Source: Variovorax sp. (GTDB lineage Bacteria; Pseudomonadota; Gammaproteobacteria; Burkholderiales; Burkholderiaceae_C). Taken from it: a DNA stretch of 64,000 nucleotides. Position numbers and translations under genes: made by a program. Shown piece after piece: positions 43,724 through 52,614 of the stretch. Location: assembly GCA_025352265.1 (NCBI GenBank), contig JANXTS010000027.1, positions 1 to 64,000 of the forward strand. The letters are read 5' to 3'. The notes beneath the pieces are model-generated. The model was not told where the DNA came from and did not search any database. It saw only the letters and a program-made list of their open reading frames with translations. Positions within the stretch are counted from its first letter, which is position 1. Each line of letters begins with the position of its first letter.

Positions 43724-43959
43724 TGTTCAACGTTTCCCCGCGCCCCGAGCGACTGAGCATCGAGCAGATTCAAGGGGTCGCAAACGCCCTACGAAACGAA
43801 TCGACACATGATGGCCACACCGCAGCCGCTATTGCCGACGCACTGGAATCGGTTGCCCGCGAACGCGCATGCCGTGCGGCACGACTGCAGCGTCGGTTCG
43901 GCTTGCGAAATTCGGCGTCGGTCCGTCGCGTCGCCGAGTGGGCTGTTACGAACTTCTGA
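43720..43959 (+). CDS. Small basic protein, hypothetical
   Basis: A 79-residue, Arg-rich cytoplasmic protein from the ATG at 43720. It starts inside the stop codon of the preceding 63-residue membrane protein. The sequence shows a helical first part (LSIEQIQGVANALRNES) and a basic second part (RERACRAARLQRRFGL). No family is recognised. A strong terminator follows about 25 bp later. Confidence 0.5.
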   Translation: MMFNVSPRPERLSIEQIQGVANALRNESTHDGHTAAAIADALESVARERACRAARLQRRFGLRNSASVRRVAEWAVTNF

Positions 43960-43983
43960 GCGGCTCCGCCGTCGCCCTGCCCG

Positions 43984-44010
43984 AACCCGCCGTTGGCGGG
44001 TTTTTCTTTT
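43984..44010 (+). terminator. Intrinsic terminator after the small gene pair
   Basis: AACCCGCC and GGCGGGTT pair as an 8-bp stem around a 3-nt GTT loop (the whole stem with CCG/CGG context) and are followed by TTTTCTTTT. It ends transcription of the two small genes just before the NadM-Nudix gene at 44040. Confidence 0.85.
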
Positions 44011-44039
44011 GGGCTACGCGCTGGCATTACATTCGAGCG

Positions 44040-45125
44040 ATGCATGAATTCGCCGTCCTCATCGGCCGCTTCCAACCCTTCCACAACGGTCACCTCGCCC
44101 TTTTGCAACACGCGCTATCTGAAGCGCTGCACTGCATCGTGGTCATTGGTTCGGCCTTTCACGCGCGTTCGCCGCGGCATCCGTTCGACTGGCAGCAGCG
44201 TGCCGACATGATCCGCCGCGCGCTGCCTGCAGCAGATCGCGAGCGCGTCACCTTCATGCCGGTGCGCGATCACCACGCCGACGCACCGTGGATCGCCGAG
44301 GTTAGACAGGCGGTCGCAAACGCACACAAGGCGGCGGCGACGGCCATCAGGGCTGTTTCGACTGGCTCGACCGCCGCGACGGGTTCGACGTCAACGTCGG
44401 TGCTGCTCGTCGGTCATCGCAAGGACGCGACCACCGCCTATCTCGACTGGTTTCCCGAATGGGAATTAACGACGCTATCTGTCGCCTCCGCCGCAACAGC
44501 CCGTGCGGCGCGCAACGCCTTGTTCTTGGCGACTGACGACGACGCTTTGCGCGCGATGGTGCCGCCGCCAGTATTCGACTTCCTCGCAATCTGGCGCGAC
44601 GAGCGAACCTTCGCCGCGTTGCATGAAGAATGGACGATGTTGCAGAACTACCGCGCCACCTGGGCCGTGGCACCCTGGCCGCCCACGCTGGTCACGGTCG
44701 ATTGCGTCGTGAAATGCAACGACCACGTGCTGCTGATTCGCCGCGGTGAAGCACCGGGCAAAGGCTTGCTCGCCGTGCCGGGCGGCTTCATCGAGCAGCG
44801 CGAAACCACGCATCGCTCCGCCCTGCGCGAGCTGGAAGAAGAAACGCATCTCGATGTGCCCGACGCCGATCTTCAGGCTTGCCTCAAGGGCACAGCCGTG
44901 TTCGACGCCCCCGATCGCAGCGAGCGCGGCCGCACGATCACACATGCGCACTACTTCGACTTGGGCGGCCGTCCTTTGCCGGCGATGCGCGCAGACGACG
45001 ATGCGGCGTCGGCCAGTTGGACACCTATCGCGGCACTCGTGGCGGAAGAGACGCACTTCATGGACGACCACTTCGCCATGCTTCATCACTTCCTGCAATT
45101 CGAGTTGCCTGCGCCGCAGGCCTGA
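44040..45125 (+). CDS. Bifunctional nicotinamide-nucleotide adenylyltransferase / Nudix hydrolase
   Basis: A 361-residue two-domain protein of NAD metabolism. Residues 1 to about 190 are a NadM-type adenylyltransferase with the nucleotide-binding GRFQPFHNGH at 9-18 and the LVGHRKDATTAYL segment near 122-134. Residues about 215-355 are a Nudix domain with the Nudix box GGFIEQRETTHRSALRELEE starting near 246. Fused NMNAT/ADP-ribose pyrophosphatase proteins of this order are known, including the Synechocystis enzyme. It probably recycles NMN and ADP-ribose. A poly-Thr/Ser/Ala insert near residues 98-120 is not part of either core. Confidence 0.88.
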   Translation: MHEFAVLIGRFQPFHNGHLALLQHALSEALHCIVVIGSAFHARSPRHPFDWQQRADMIRRALPAADRERVTFMPVRDHHADAPWIAEVRQAVANAHKAAATAIRAVSTGSTAATGSTSTSVLLVGHRKDATTAYLDWFPEWELTTLSVASAATARAARNALFLATDDDALRAMVPPPVFDFLAIWRDERTFAALHEEWTMLQNYRATWAVAPWPPTLVTVDCVVKCNDHVLLIRRGEAPGKGLLAVPGGFIEQRETTHRSALRELEEETHLDVPDADLQACLKGTAVFDAPDRSERGRTITHAHYFDLGGRPLPAMRADDDAASASWTPIAALVAEETHFMDDHFAMLHHFLQFELPAPQA

Positions 45126-45165
45126 CGCGAGGCGCTCGCCGGCAATTTCGCCGACAGGGTCGACT

Positions 45166-46455
45166 TCAACTCATCGAAGCCAGACTCTCTTCCCGAGACA
45201 TCGCCGAGTCCTGCACGTTCTTGCGCCGGCTATCGATCTGCTCCGCGAGGTAGTACGCGTCGCGAGCCACGCCTGAAAAGCGGCCCGATCCCCAAGTGTG
45301 CAACCACGGCAACCCAAGGAAGTACAGCCCGGCCTGATGCGTCACGCCGCGCAGATGCACCGGCTCGCCCTTGCCGTTGAACACCGGCGCATCGACCCAT
45401 GCGAAGTCCGGCAAAAAGCCGATGCACCACACCACGCTGGTGATGCCGGAGGCGCGCAGACTCAACGACGTGCGCTCCTCCTTCGGTTCCCAAACCGGCG
45501 CGTAGCGTTCGGGCGGCGGCGCGTCGATGCCGTTGGCTTCGATGTACTTGTCGATCGAAGCGTTGATGCCGTTGTAGATCTTGTCGGCGTGGTCTAAATG
45601 CTCGCGTAGGTTTGGCTGAAACTGCAGCGTGTCGCCCTCGATGCCGGTCAATAGCCCGTAGAGTTCCATGCCTTCGTTGGCGAAGGCGCGCAGGTCGATG
45701 TCGCGGCCACCATCGCGTCCGGTGAGATAGTGATTGGTGTTGTCGCGCACGCCTTCGCGCAGTGGATGCGCAGTCACCGGCATGTCGTAGTACTTCATGT
45801 CGGCGAGCCAGTCGACCGCGTCCTTGCCACGATAGAAGCGCGCACAGCGCGGCGCATTGCCAGTGGCGACGAACACCTCACGCCCCGCCAGATGCAGGTC
45901 TTCGGCGATTTGCGAGCCTGACTGTCCGCAGCCCACCACCAGCACCGCACCAGCAGGGAATTGCTCGGGGTTGCGGTACTGGGCCGAGTGGTACTGCACG
46001 ATGCCCGCAGGCAGGCGCTCGGCCATGCGCGGGATCACCGGCTTGTGATAACCGCCGGACGCCACCACCACCTGGTCGGCCGTGAACTGGCCGGCGCTGG
46101 TGTCGACCGTATACCGGTCAGCCTCGCCCGCGCGCGATACCTTGTTGACGGTGACGCCTTCGATCGCCGGCGCCTGCACCTGCTCGACGAAGCCGGCCAG
46201 CCACGCGTTGATCTCGTCCTTCACCATGAAGCCGTGCGGATCAGTGCCCTTGTACGGCCAGCCCGGCAAATCACACTGCCAATTGGGCGTGACGAGGCAA
46301 AACGAGTCCCAGCGTTGTGTGCGCCAGCTGTGCACCAAGCTGCGTTTTTCGATGACCAGATGGTCGATGCCGCGTTGCTGCAGGCAGTGGCTGAGCGACA
46401 GGCCGGACTGGCCGCCGCCGACGATGACGACGCTGTAGTGAGTGGTCTTGGGCAT
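45166..46455 (-). CDS. Flavin-dependent monooxygenase, MSMEG_0569 family (Nit1C)
   Basis: A 429-residue two-dinucleotide-binding flavoprotein. The FAD site GGGQSG is at residues 13-18, and the NADPH site VVGCGQSGSQIAEDL near 176-190. The family feature WDSFCLVTPNW near residues 49-59 is clear. It is the last gene of the Nit1C cluster, 19 bp after the glycosyltransferase-MSMEG_0570 gene. The MSMEG_0569 family is always found in this cluster; its substrate is not known. In cyanide-using Pseudomonas the cluster's monooxygenase is one of the genes associated with cyanide growth. Confidence 0.88.
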   Translation of the reverse strand: MPKTTHYSVVIVGGGQSGLSLSHCLQQRGIDHLVIEKRSLVHSWRTQRWDSFCLVTPNWQCDLPGWPYKGTDPHGFMVKDEINAWLAGFVEQVQAPAIEGVTVNKVSRAGEADRYTVDTSAGQFTADQVVVASGGYHKPVIPRMAERLPAGIVQYHSAQYRNPEQFPAGAVLVVGCGQSGSQIAEDLHLAGREVFVATGNAPRCARFYRGKDAVDWLADMKYYDMPVTAHPLREGVRDNTNHYLTGRDGGRDIDLRAFANEGMELYGLLTGIEGDTLQFQPNLREHLDHADKIYNGINASIDKYIEANGIDAPPPERYAPVWEPKEERTSLSLRASGITSVVWCIGFLPDFAWVDAPVFNGKGEPVHLRGVTHQAGLYFLGLPWLHTWGSGRFSGVARDAYYLAEQIDSRRKNVQDSAMSREESLASMS

Positions 46456-46474
46456 GGTGTTTCTTTTCGGTCAG

Positions 46475-47977
46475 TCAGTCGAATGCGGTGACGGTTACCT
46501 GCGCATCGGGTTGCGCGTCGAACCGAGTTGCGATGTGCTCGATCTCGGCCAGTTGATCCATCGCCTGCGAACACGCGAAGCCGTACTTGACGCGCACGCG
46601 CTCCGAAGCAATGCCGAGCGCATCGCGCGAGCGCTGCAAGAAGTCCGGCAACGGGTAACTCTGGCCGACCGCGAGGAAGTCCTCGACGACCAACGACGGC
46701 GAGTAGCAGCGCGTCTCGCTGTGGTCGGGCCATCGAACGTTGAAGTGCATCACCGGCATGAAGATTTCCTTAGCGGATTGCATTGCAGGCGTCGCCGCAC
46801 GCGACAGGCCTTGCCGATACAACATTGCGTGCCGATCGGCGCTGGCGGCCCAGCTGAAGCGCGCGCTCAGGCGAGCGGCGGAGCGTGCGATCGCCGTCGG
46901 GTCGCGGCTGTTCAGTGCGCGATCGATAGCGTCGGCAATCGACTGCGACTGCTCGGGATCGGCCCATTCGCAATCGGCGTCGGCGAGGTATTCGGTGAAA
47001 GGCGCGATGCGCGACACCACGACCGGCACGCCGCTGGCCAGTGCTTCGAGCACGACCAAACCGAACCCTTCGTTCAGGGACGGCATCGCGACGACATCGG
47101 CCAGCCGGTAGAGACCGGGCATGTCGGCATCCTCCAGCGGACCGGTCAGCACGACCGACTGATTGCGACCGATCGACAGACCACTGGCCTCGGCCAGTGC
47201 CTTGAAAGCACGCGTGTATTGAGCATGGTCGAGCAGGCTGGCACCGCCGGCAATCACCAGTTGTGCACCGGGCCGACGCTCCCGCAACACGATGAAGGCT
47301 TCAAGCAAACGGAGCGTGTTCTTGCGCTGTTCGACGCCGCCGACCGCCAGCACGACCGGTGCCCCCGTGCGTACGCCAAGCCGCAGCGCCAGCGCTGCAT
47401 CGGCGCTTTGCGGCACAGATCCAAAACGTTCGCTGTCGACGCCGTTGCTCACCTCGGACGCATCGACCCCATGCTGACGACCCAGGATGTCCTGCCACAA
47501 GCGGCTCACGCAAAACACCTGGCGCGCCCGACGAAAGCCCCGCGCCTGCCAGAACATCAATTGCGGCGATGCGAAGACTTCGAGGTGATGAACCGTCCGC
47601 ACGAAGCCGTCGATGAGCCCTTCGTCCTGCAGGTTGGCCAGCGCGTTGCCGCCGATCGGATCGTGCGTGTGCAGCACGTCGAACGGCTTCGCCTCGACCA
47701 GAGCGGACAGATGCGTCGTGAAGGCTTCGATGCGTCCACCGACCATTTCAACCATGTCGTGCGGTGTGCCACCGACGGGCACGAGTTGCGTCGCGCATCG
47801 CACGGGCCTGAAGAAGCGTTGACCCGGTGTCGCCGGCGCCATCACGGTGACGTCGTGGCCGGCATCGTGCAATGCATGGGCGAGCTCGATCGTGTGGACC
47901 ACGCCGCCGCGTGGGTTCACCGAATGGGTCAGCAAGCCAATGCGAAGCGGCCGTCGTTCCTCGAACGCTTCACGCAT
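46475..47977 (-). CDS. Fusion of MSMEG_0565 glycosyltransferase and MSMEG_0570 small protein (Nit1C)
   Basis: One continuous 500-residue frame. Residues 1 to about 405 are a GT-B glycosyltransferase of the MSMEG_0565 family: RIGLLTHSVNPRGGVVHTIEL opens the acceptor domain (from residue 12) and PSLNEGFGLVVLEALASGVPVV gives the donor-binding Glu pair. Residues 407-500 are the complete 94-residue MSMEG_0570 protein (MPVMHFNVRW...YGFACSQAMDQL), normally a separate gene. The internal ATG at 46759 keeps an AAGGA site 8 nt upstream, so separate translation may still occur. The start ATG at 47977 overlaps the AIR-synthase-like gene by 8 bp. Functions of both parts are unknown. Confidence 0.85.
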   Translation of the reverse strand: MREAFEERRPLRIGLLTHSVNPRGGVVHTIELAHALHDAGHDVTVMAPATPGQRFFRPVRCATQLVPVGGTPHDMVEMVGGRIEAFTTHLSALVEAKPFDVLHTHDPIGGNALANLQDEGLIDGFVRTVHHLEVFASPQLMFWQARGFRRARQVFCVSRLWQDILGRQHGVDASEVSNGVDSERFGSVPQSADAALALRLGVRTGAPVVLAVGGVEQRKNTLRLLEAFIVLRERRPGAQLVIAGGASLLDHAQYTRAFKALAEASGLSIGRNQSVVLTGPLEDADMPGLYRLADVVAMPSLNEGFGLVVLEALASGVPVVVSRIAPFTEYLADADCEWADPEQSQSIADAIDRALNSRDPTAIARSAARLSARFSWAASADRHAMLYRQGLSRAATPAMQSAKEIFMPVMHFNVRWPDHSETRCYSPSLVVEDFLAVGQSYPLPDFLQRSRDALGIASERVRVKYGFACSQAMDQLAEIEHIATRFDAQPDAQVTVTAFD

Positions 47978-48983
47978 GGGTGACCTGCACGTTGGAGTCG
48001 GCTTGTGAGGTTGCAGCCTCGCAGATAAACGCGTCGCGCTGCAGGTCCCAGAGCTCCTCCTGTTGCTGGCCTCGCCGGAGCACGAGCCTGCGCGTGTCGT
48101 CGACATCACCGACCACCGCAGCCGCCAGGTCACGCGCTTCGAAACGCGCGAGTACCGCGTCGACCTTGTCGGGCCGCACGGCAAGCACGAAGCCGTAGCT
48201 CGGAAACGATGTCAGCCAGCGCAGCATCGGCACACCGTCCGGCCGCGGAATGGCATTGATGTCGATCGTCGCGCCGACACCGGAGCACTCGAGCAGCATC
48301 AATGCCGTGCCGATGGCGCCGGCCATGCTGATGTCCTTGCCGGCATCGCAGAGGCCTTCTTCTGCGAGTAGCGGCAGGATTTCAAGATCGCCACGCAAGC
48401 GCTCGCCGGGTGTCGTGGTCGAGGCATTCCAATACGGAAAAGGCTCTTCGTACGCACCGCGCAAATCGATGACCATGACGAGGCGATCGCCGGGTCGCGC
48501 ATCGAAGCTCGTCAGCAGCTTCGTGGCGCGACCGAGGATCGACACCGCAAGCTGCGGCCGCTCGCTGCGGTTGTTGCTGTGCCCGCCGACGATCGGCACG
48601 CCGTACTTGGCCGACGCCACCGCCATGCCCTTGAGCATGTCGTCGGCCGGCTGCATGCCCGCGCTCCACAGCGCGTTGACCACTGCCGTCGGCCGGCCAC
48701 CCATCGCGTAGATGTCGCTCACGTTGACCATCACGCCGCAGTAGCCCGCGAACCATGGCATGCGCGTGATGAAGTCTTCGACCAGGCCTTCGATGGCAAA
48801 GAGCAGATAGCCGCCGTTACCGTCCGGCATCGCCGCACAGTCGTCGCCGATCGGCACGGCTTGCGACAGGTCGGCTATGCCCCCCGGTAACGACTGGCCC
48901 AGCGCGGTGACGATGTCGCCGATGTCGCGTTTGTGCGCGAAGCCGCGTGATTCGCGCAATGCGACGACGATGGCGTGCAGCAT
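47970..48983 (-). CDS. AIR-synthase-like protein, sll0787/MSMEG_0567 C-terminal family (Nit1C)
   Basis: A 337-residue PurM/ThiL-like ATP-dependent enzyme. The ATG at 48983 starts MLHAIVVALRESRGFAHKRD. The family's nucleotide-binding features IGDDCAAMP, NVSDIYAMGGRPTAVV, VGGHSNN and a C-terminal VGDVDDTRRLVL are present. In some bacteria this domain is fused to the GNAT encoded 7 bp upstream (MSMEG_0567); here they are two genes. Proteins of this fold make acyl- or aminophosphate intermediates; the substrate in Nit1C is unknown. Confidence 0.85.
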   Translation of the reverse strand: MLHAIVVALRESRGFAHKRDIGDIVTALGQSLPGGIADLSQAVPIGDDCAAMPDGNGGYLLFAIEGLVEDFITRMPWFAGYCGVMVNVSDIYAMGGRPTAVVNALWSAGMQPADDMLKGMAVASAKYGVPIVGGHSNNRSERPQLAVSILGRATKLLTSFDARPGDRLVMVIDLRGAYEEPFPYWNASTTTPGERLRGDLEILPLLAEEGLCDAGKDISMAGAIGTALMLLECSGVGATIDINAIPRPDGVPMLRWLTSFPSYGFVLAVRPDKVDAVLARFEARDLAAAVVGDVDDTRRLVLRRGQQQEELWDLQRDAFICEAATSQADSNVQVTHA

Positions 48984-48990
48984 AGGTGCC

Positions 48991-49599
48991 CTATCCACGA
49001 CTGCTGCCCTCACCCTGCCCTGTCCCAGCGGGAGAAGGCAAAGAAGCAGACAGACGGGCGCGGCTCACGAAGCCGCTGACCGGGTCACGGCACGGCGGAT
49101 AAAAACTCAGGTCCGGCTGCATTTCCGCATGCGCCCGCCCATGGATCGTCAGCGTCCCTGTCGTACGCCAGTGCAGCTTGTGAAATAGCGCCTCGTTCTG
49201 CGACTGCACGTGCGCCATGAAGGTGTCGCATCCTTGCGCGTGCGCCCGTGTCACCGCCAGCTTGATCAGCGTCGCACCCAGATGGCCCTGGCTTCTGAAC
49301 GCCGCGTGCACCGCCAACCGCGAGCCCCACCACACGCCAGGGGAGGGTTCATGAATGCGCACCGTACCCACCACCTGATCGGGCATGCCGCCGATGCACG
49401 ACATCGCGACCAGCAACTGCGCCCGGTCGTCGATCGCATCGCGGTCGTCGCCGACGAAGATGCCCTGCTCGATGCAGAACACCGCGTGGCGCAACGCGTG
49501 CGCCTCGTCGCGCTCCCAGCGCTGCGCAGCTTCGCGCACGAGGAACCCCGTCGGCGTGTAGTGCTCTACCAAGTCGACGATGTCATCGATGCAGCTCAT
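48991..49599 (-). CDS. GNAT acetyltransferase, MSMEG_0567 N-terminal family (Nit1C)
   Basis: A 202-residue GNAT protein from the ATG at 49599. The order is typical: a FLVREAAQRWERDEAHALRH start, CIEQGIF, the acetyl-CoA-binding region with SRLAVHAAFRSQGHLGATL near residues 93-111, and FHKLHWRTTGTLTIHGRAHA. The last about 35 residues are low-complexity (ending SPAGTGQGEGSSRG) and probably not part of the fold. It lies 29 bp after the radical SAM gene and 7 bp before the AIR-synthase-like gene. The acceptor is unknown. Confidence 0.83.
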   Translation of the reverse strand: MSCIDDIVDLVEHYTPTGFLVREAAQRWERDEAHALRHAVFCIEQGIFVGDDRDAIDDRAQLLVAMSCIGGMPDQVVGTVRIHEPSPGVWWGSRLAVHAAFRSQGHLGATLIKLAVTRAHAQGCDTFMAHVQSQNEALFHKLHWRTTGTLTIHGRAHAEMQPDLSFYPPCRDPVSGFVSRARLSASLPSPAGTGQGEGSSRG

Positions 49600-49628
49600 T
49601 GCGCACTCCGTATTCCGATGTCTTCGAT

Positions 49629-50747
49629 TCAGGATTCGTAGACCGACAACGACGAGCACGCACCGCACTTGCCGCAACCCGCCTTGATGTCGCTAGAACG
49701 CAGGTCGTTCGCCGCCACGCGTTGCCCCAACGGCTGCAGGATCGACTTCATGAACTCCGGCGTCGGCGCAGGATGGTCTTCGAGCGGTGTGCCGCTGATC
49801 GGCACGAACGGCACCACGAACGGGTACACACCCAGCGCCAGCAGTGTGTCGCAGATCTCGAGGATGGCTTCGCGCGTGTCGCCGAGGCCAGCGAGGATGT
49901 AGGTGCTGACCTGCCCGCGCCCGAACACGCCGACCGCCGCCTCGAACGCGCTCATGTAGCGCGAGATCGGCACGCTGGCCTTGCCCGGCATGATCTCCTC
50001 GCGCACCGACTGCGTCAGCACTTCGAGATGCATCCCGAGCGTGTCGATGCCGGCCGCCTTCATGCGGTGGAACCACTGGTCGTCGTCCGGCGGCTCGCAC
50101 TGGCCCTGGATCGGAATGTCGACCGCGGCCTTGATCGCGAATGCGCTCTCGCACAGGATGGCAGCACCGCGGTCGGTCGCGTTGGGCGTGCCAGTCGTCA
50201 GCACCATGTGCTTGACGCCGTCGAGCAGCACCGCGGCACGCGCCACTTCGGCCAACTGCTCGGGTGTCTTGCGCGCCACCGTGCGGCCGGCTGCGAGCGA
50301 CTGACCGATCGCGCAGAACTTGCACGTCTTCTTGCGACTCTCGTAACGGATGCACGTCTGCAGCACCGTGGTGGCCAGCACGTCACTGCCGTGCAGCGTT
50401 GCGATGTGCGAGTACGGTATGCCGTCGAAGGTCTGCATCGAATAGAAGCGCGGCTGCTTCGGAAAACTGATGTTCGCGATGGGAATCGCGCCACGGGTGA
50501 TGGTGCTCATGCCCTGCGCGTCGGGCGCCTGCGCGGTGAAGGGCGAGTTCCAAGCGGTCGACGTGTGCACCGGCACCATGATCGTGTGACCGTCGACTGT
50601 GACGGCCTTGTGGTCCGATGGGCCGGCACCGCCGCGGCGGCTGGCCGCGCCGGCCGAAGGATCAACCAGCCGCAACCCGAAGGACTGCAACTCGGTCATC
50701 AGTTGCCGGCTCGACGGAGAGGTTGGCGTTGCGGTCGGTGTAGTCAT
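49629..50747 (-). CDS. Radical SAM protein, MSMEG_0568 family (Nit1C), with CX9CX2C cluster motif
   Basis: A 372-residue radical SAM protein. The first ATG at 50747 is used; [11 protein letters not shown] at 50699 is an alternative start that would remove most of the overlap with the nitrilase gene. The cluster cysteines are Cys132, Cys142 and Cys145 ([15 protein letters not shown]), a CX9CX2C spacing instead of CX3CX2C. The TIM-barrel features [32 protein letters not shown] (GxIxGxxE-like) and [10 protein letters not shown] are present. Three more cysteines at the C-terminus ([10 protein letters not shown], 358-364) could hold a second metal site. The substrate is not known. Confidence 0.87.
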   Translation of the reverse strand: MTTPTATPTSPSSRQLMTELQSFGLRLVDPSAGAASRRGGAGPSDHKAVTVDGHTIMVPVHTSTAWNSPFTAQAPDAQGMSTITRGAIPIANISFPKQPRFYSMQTFDGIPYSHIATLHGSDVLATTVLQTCIRYESRKKTCKFCAIGQSLAAGRTVARKTPEQLAEVARAAVLLDGVKHMVLTTGTPNATDRGAAILCESAFAIKAAVDIPIQGQCEPPDDDQWFHRMKAAGIDTLGMHLEVLTQSVREEIMPGKASVPISRYMSAFEAAVGVFGRGQVSTYILAGLGDTREAILEICDTLLALGVYPFVVPFVPISGTPLEDHPAPTPEFMKSILQPLGQRVAANDLRSSDIKAGCGKCGACSSLSVYES

Positions 50748-51738
50748 GGCGATGTCCGGTGGAAGAAGAAGAACCGAAAGAACCGTTGGAAAGCTCGGCG
50801 GCGGCCGGCATGGCGAACGTGGTCGTGGCAGGACGCTCGTTGATCGCCAGGCTCAGCAGTTCGGGCCGCGCGTAGTGGCCGACCGAATCCATCATTCGTT
50901 TGCGCTTGGTGATCAGCGCCATGTCGAGGTCGGCGATGACCATGCCTTCGCCGTCGGTCAGCGGCGCTGCGAGGTGCTTGCCCTCAGGCGAGACGATGGC
51001 CGTGTGGCAACCGCCGCGCAACGCCTTCTGCAAATTGGCATCCGGCGTGATCGCGACGATCTGCGCATCGGTCAGCCAGCCCGTGGCGTTGACCACGAAG
51101 CAACCGGATTCGAGCGCGTGGTGCCGGATGGTTACTTCCATCTGCTCCGCGAAGATCGGGCCGACCAGCGAACCGGGGAACTGGGCGCAGTGAATTTCTT
51201 CATGCTGCGCCATCAGTGCGTAGCGTGCCAGCGGGTTGTAGTGCTCCCAGCAGGCCAGTGCACCAACGCGACCGACGGCGGTGTCGACCACCTTGAGGCC
51301 TGCCGCATCGCCCTGGCCCCAGATCATTCGCTCGTGATAGGTCGGTGTGATCTTGCGACGCTTGAGTGCCAGCGTGCCGTCGGCGTCGAAAACGAGTTGC
51401 GTGTTGTAGAGGCTGCCATGGTCGCGCTCGTTGACGCCGAGCACCACCACCACCCCGCGCGCCCGCGCCCGCTCGGCCACGGCCCGCGTGACCGGCCCCG
51501 GCACCACGACCGACCGCTCCATCAACCGGATGTGCGCCGGCCCTTGCTGCACCGGTGGCTGCACGAAGGAGAAGTACGGGTAGTACGGCACGAAGGTCTC
51601 CGGAAAGACCATCAGTTGCACACCCTTGCCCGCGGCCTCGTCGATCGCCTCGCACACCCGGTTCAAGGTGCCGTCGTGGCTTTCGAAGTCGGGCGAAATC
51701 TGTACAGCTGCGGCGCGGACGATGCGGGGCGAGGTCAT
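50662..51738 (-). CDS. Nitrilase, Nit6803 family (Nit1C)
   Basis: A 358-residue nitrilase-superfamily branch-1 enzyme. The Glu-Lys-Cys triad is visible: Glu47 in FPETF, Lys129 in [13 protein letters not shown] and Cys163 in ACWEHYNPL. The [10 protein letters not shown] stretch near residues 300-310 is the normal end of the core; the further 48 residues are Ser/Asp-rich and overlap the radical SAM gene by 86 bp. Nit6803 of Synechocystis and its relatives hydrolyse nitriles to acid and ammonia, and in Pseudomonas fluorescens NCIMB 11764 the Nit1C nitrilase has been linked to cyanide assimilation. The substrate here is unproven. Confidence 0.9.
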   Translation of the reverse strand: MTSPRIVRAAAVQISPDFESHDGTLNRVCEAIDEAAGKGVQLMVFPETFVPYYPYFSFVQPPVQQGPAHIRLMERSVVVPGPVTRAVAERARARGVVVVLGVNERDHGSLYNTQLVFDADGTLALKRRKITPTYHERMIWGQGDAAGLKVVDTAVGRVGALACWEHYNPLARYALMAQHEEIHCAQFPGSLVGPIFAEQMEVTIRHHALESGCFVVNATGWLTDAQIVAITPDANLQKALRGGCHTAIVSPEGKHLAAPLTDGEGMVIADLDMALITKRKRMMDSVGHYARPELLSLAINERPATTTFAMPAAAELSNGSFGSSSSTGHRHDYTDRNANLSVEPATDDRVAVLRVAAG

Positions 51739-51751
51739 GGCAGCGCGGCTC

Positions 51752-52234
51752 TTACAGAGTCCACGTATCCAGGATGAAGGCGTTGGCCTTGCGGTGCAGC
51801 AGCACGATGTCGAGTACGTCGAGCGGGCTGATCGGCACGATGCCGGGAATCAGCGAGCCTTCGCCGTGGCCGTACAGCGCCTGCAGCGCGAAGCGGCAGG
51901 CGTAGACCTTGCCGCCCTCTTCCATGAACTTGGTGATCTGCTTGTTGAAGTTCTGGTGGCCCGGAAAAGCCTCGTCGCCGAGTGTCGGGAAACCACGCTG
52001 CACGCCGAGCGTGACGCCGGGGCCGTACAACAGGATGGTGGTGTCGAAACCCTTGCGCTTGAGCCGTGTGGCCTGCAGCAGATTGACGAAGCCGATCGAG
52101 CCCTCGAAGGCCACGGTGTGGAAGGTAACGAGCGCTTTTTCGCCGGGTTCGGCCTTGACGTCTTCGAAGACTTTTTCTTCGTAGTCGACGAGGTGATCGC
52201 CAGTGACGTTCGGTGCTTTAGTGACTTTGGGCAT
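51752..52234 (-). CDS. MSMEG_0572/sll0783 family nitrogen-starvation-type protein (Nit1C)
   Basis: A 160-residue cytoplasmic protein, the first gene of the Nit1C operon (ATG at 52234, GGAA about 8 nt upstream). It is recognised by [46 protein letters not shown] and [20 protein letters not shown], diagnostic of this family. It resembles DsrE-like small proteins in its alternating alpha/beta pattern. sll0783 of Synechocystis is strongly induced under nitrogen starvation. Function is unknown. It is 13 bp upstream of the nitrilase gene. Confidence 0.87.
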   Translation of the reverse strand: MPKVTKAPNVTGDHLVDYEEKVFEDVKAEPGEKALVTFHTVAFEGSIGFVNLLQATRLKRKGFDTTILLYGPGVTLGVQRGFPTLGDEAFPGHQNFNKQITKFMEEGGKVYACRFALQALYGHGEGSLIPGIVPISPLDVLDIVLLHRKANAFILDTWTL

Positions 52235-52331
52235 GGTGTGTTCCGGTTGAAAAGTTGACTGAAAACGAATAGGACGATGTGCTGCGCGCCCTTCGGTTTC
52301 GCACGCTCTGTGCCACTCGAAATTCGTGTCG

Positions 52332-52614
52332 ATGCGATCAACCTGCAATCAATCAACAGCAGCGCGCCATCCGAGGCTTCGAAAAAGTTTCGACTACTGT
52401 TTCTGACGGCTGGCTGCGCCAAGAACAGAGCTTTCGAGCCCTCTGCATGCACAGCGTTGATGCGCGCTTCATGCGATCAATGCACCCGATCAATAGCGTT
52501 GAATGCACGCGTTCGAGGCGTTGATCGCTCCACACCGCGAGTGACCATCTCCGGCAGTCGGCACGAAAGCTGCATTCATCGATCGCATCCGATGCGATCA
52601 ACCGATGCGATCAA
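52332..52614. promoter_or_regulatory. Divergent 408-bp control region with repeated ATGCGATCAA boxes
   Basis: The region from 52235 to 52642 between the Nit1C operon and the MocR gene holds no gene I can support. ATGCGATCAA occurs four times (52332, 52471, 52592, 52605), the last two in a 13-bp direct repeat. A perfect inverted repeat GATCGCATC-C-GATGCGATC spans 52581-52599. A reversed partial copy TTGATCGC lies at 52521, and CGATCAA at 52487. This arrangement of direct repeats next to a palindrome is what MocR-type regulators recognise. The regulator itself is encoded 28 bp beyond the last box. Confidence 0.65.

Noticed and set aside
46442..47983. 513-codon open frame opposite the Nit1C glycosyltransferase.
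   Set aside because: It is a shadow of the real gene; no start signal or family pattern.
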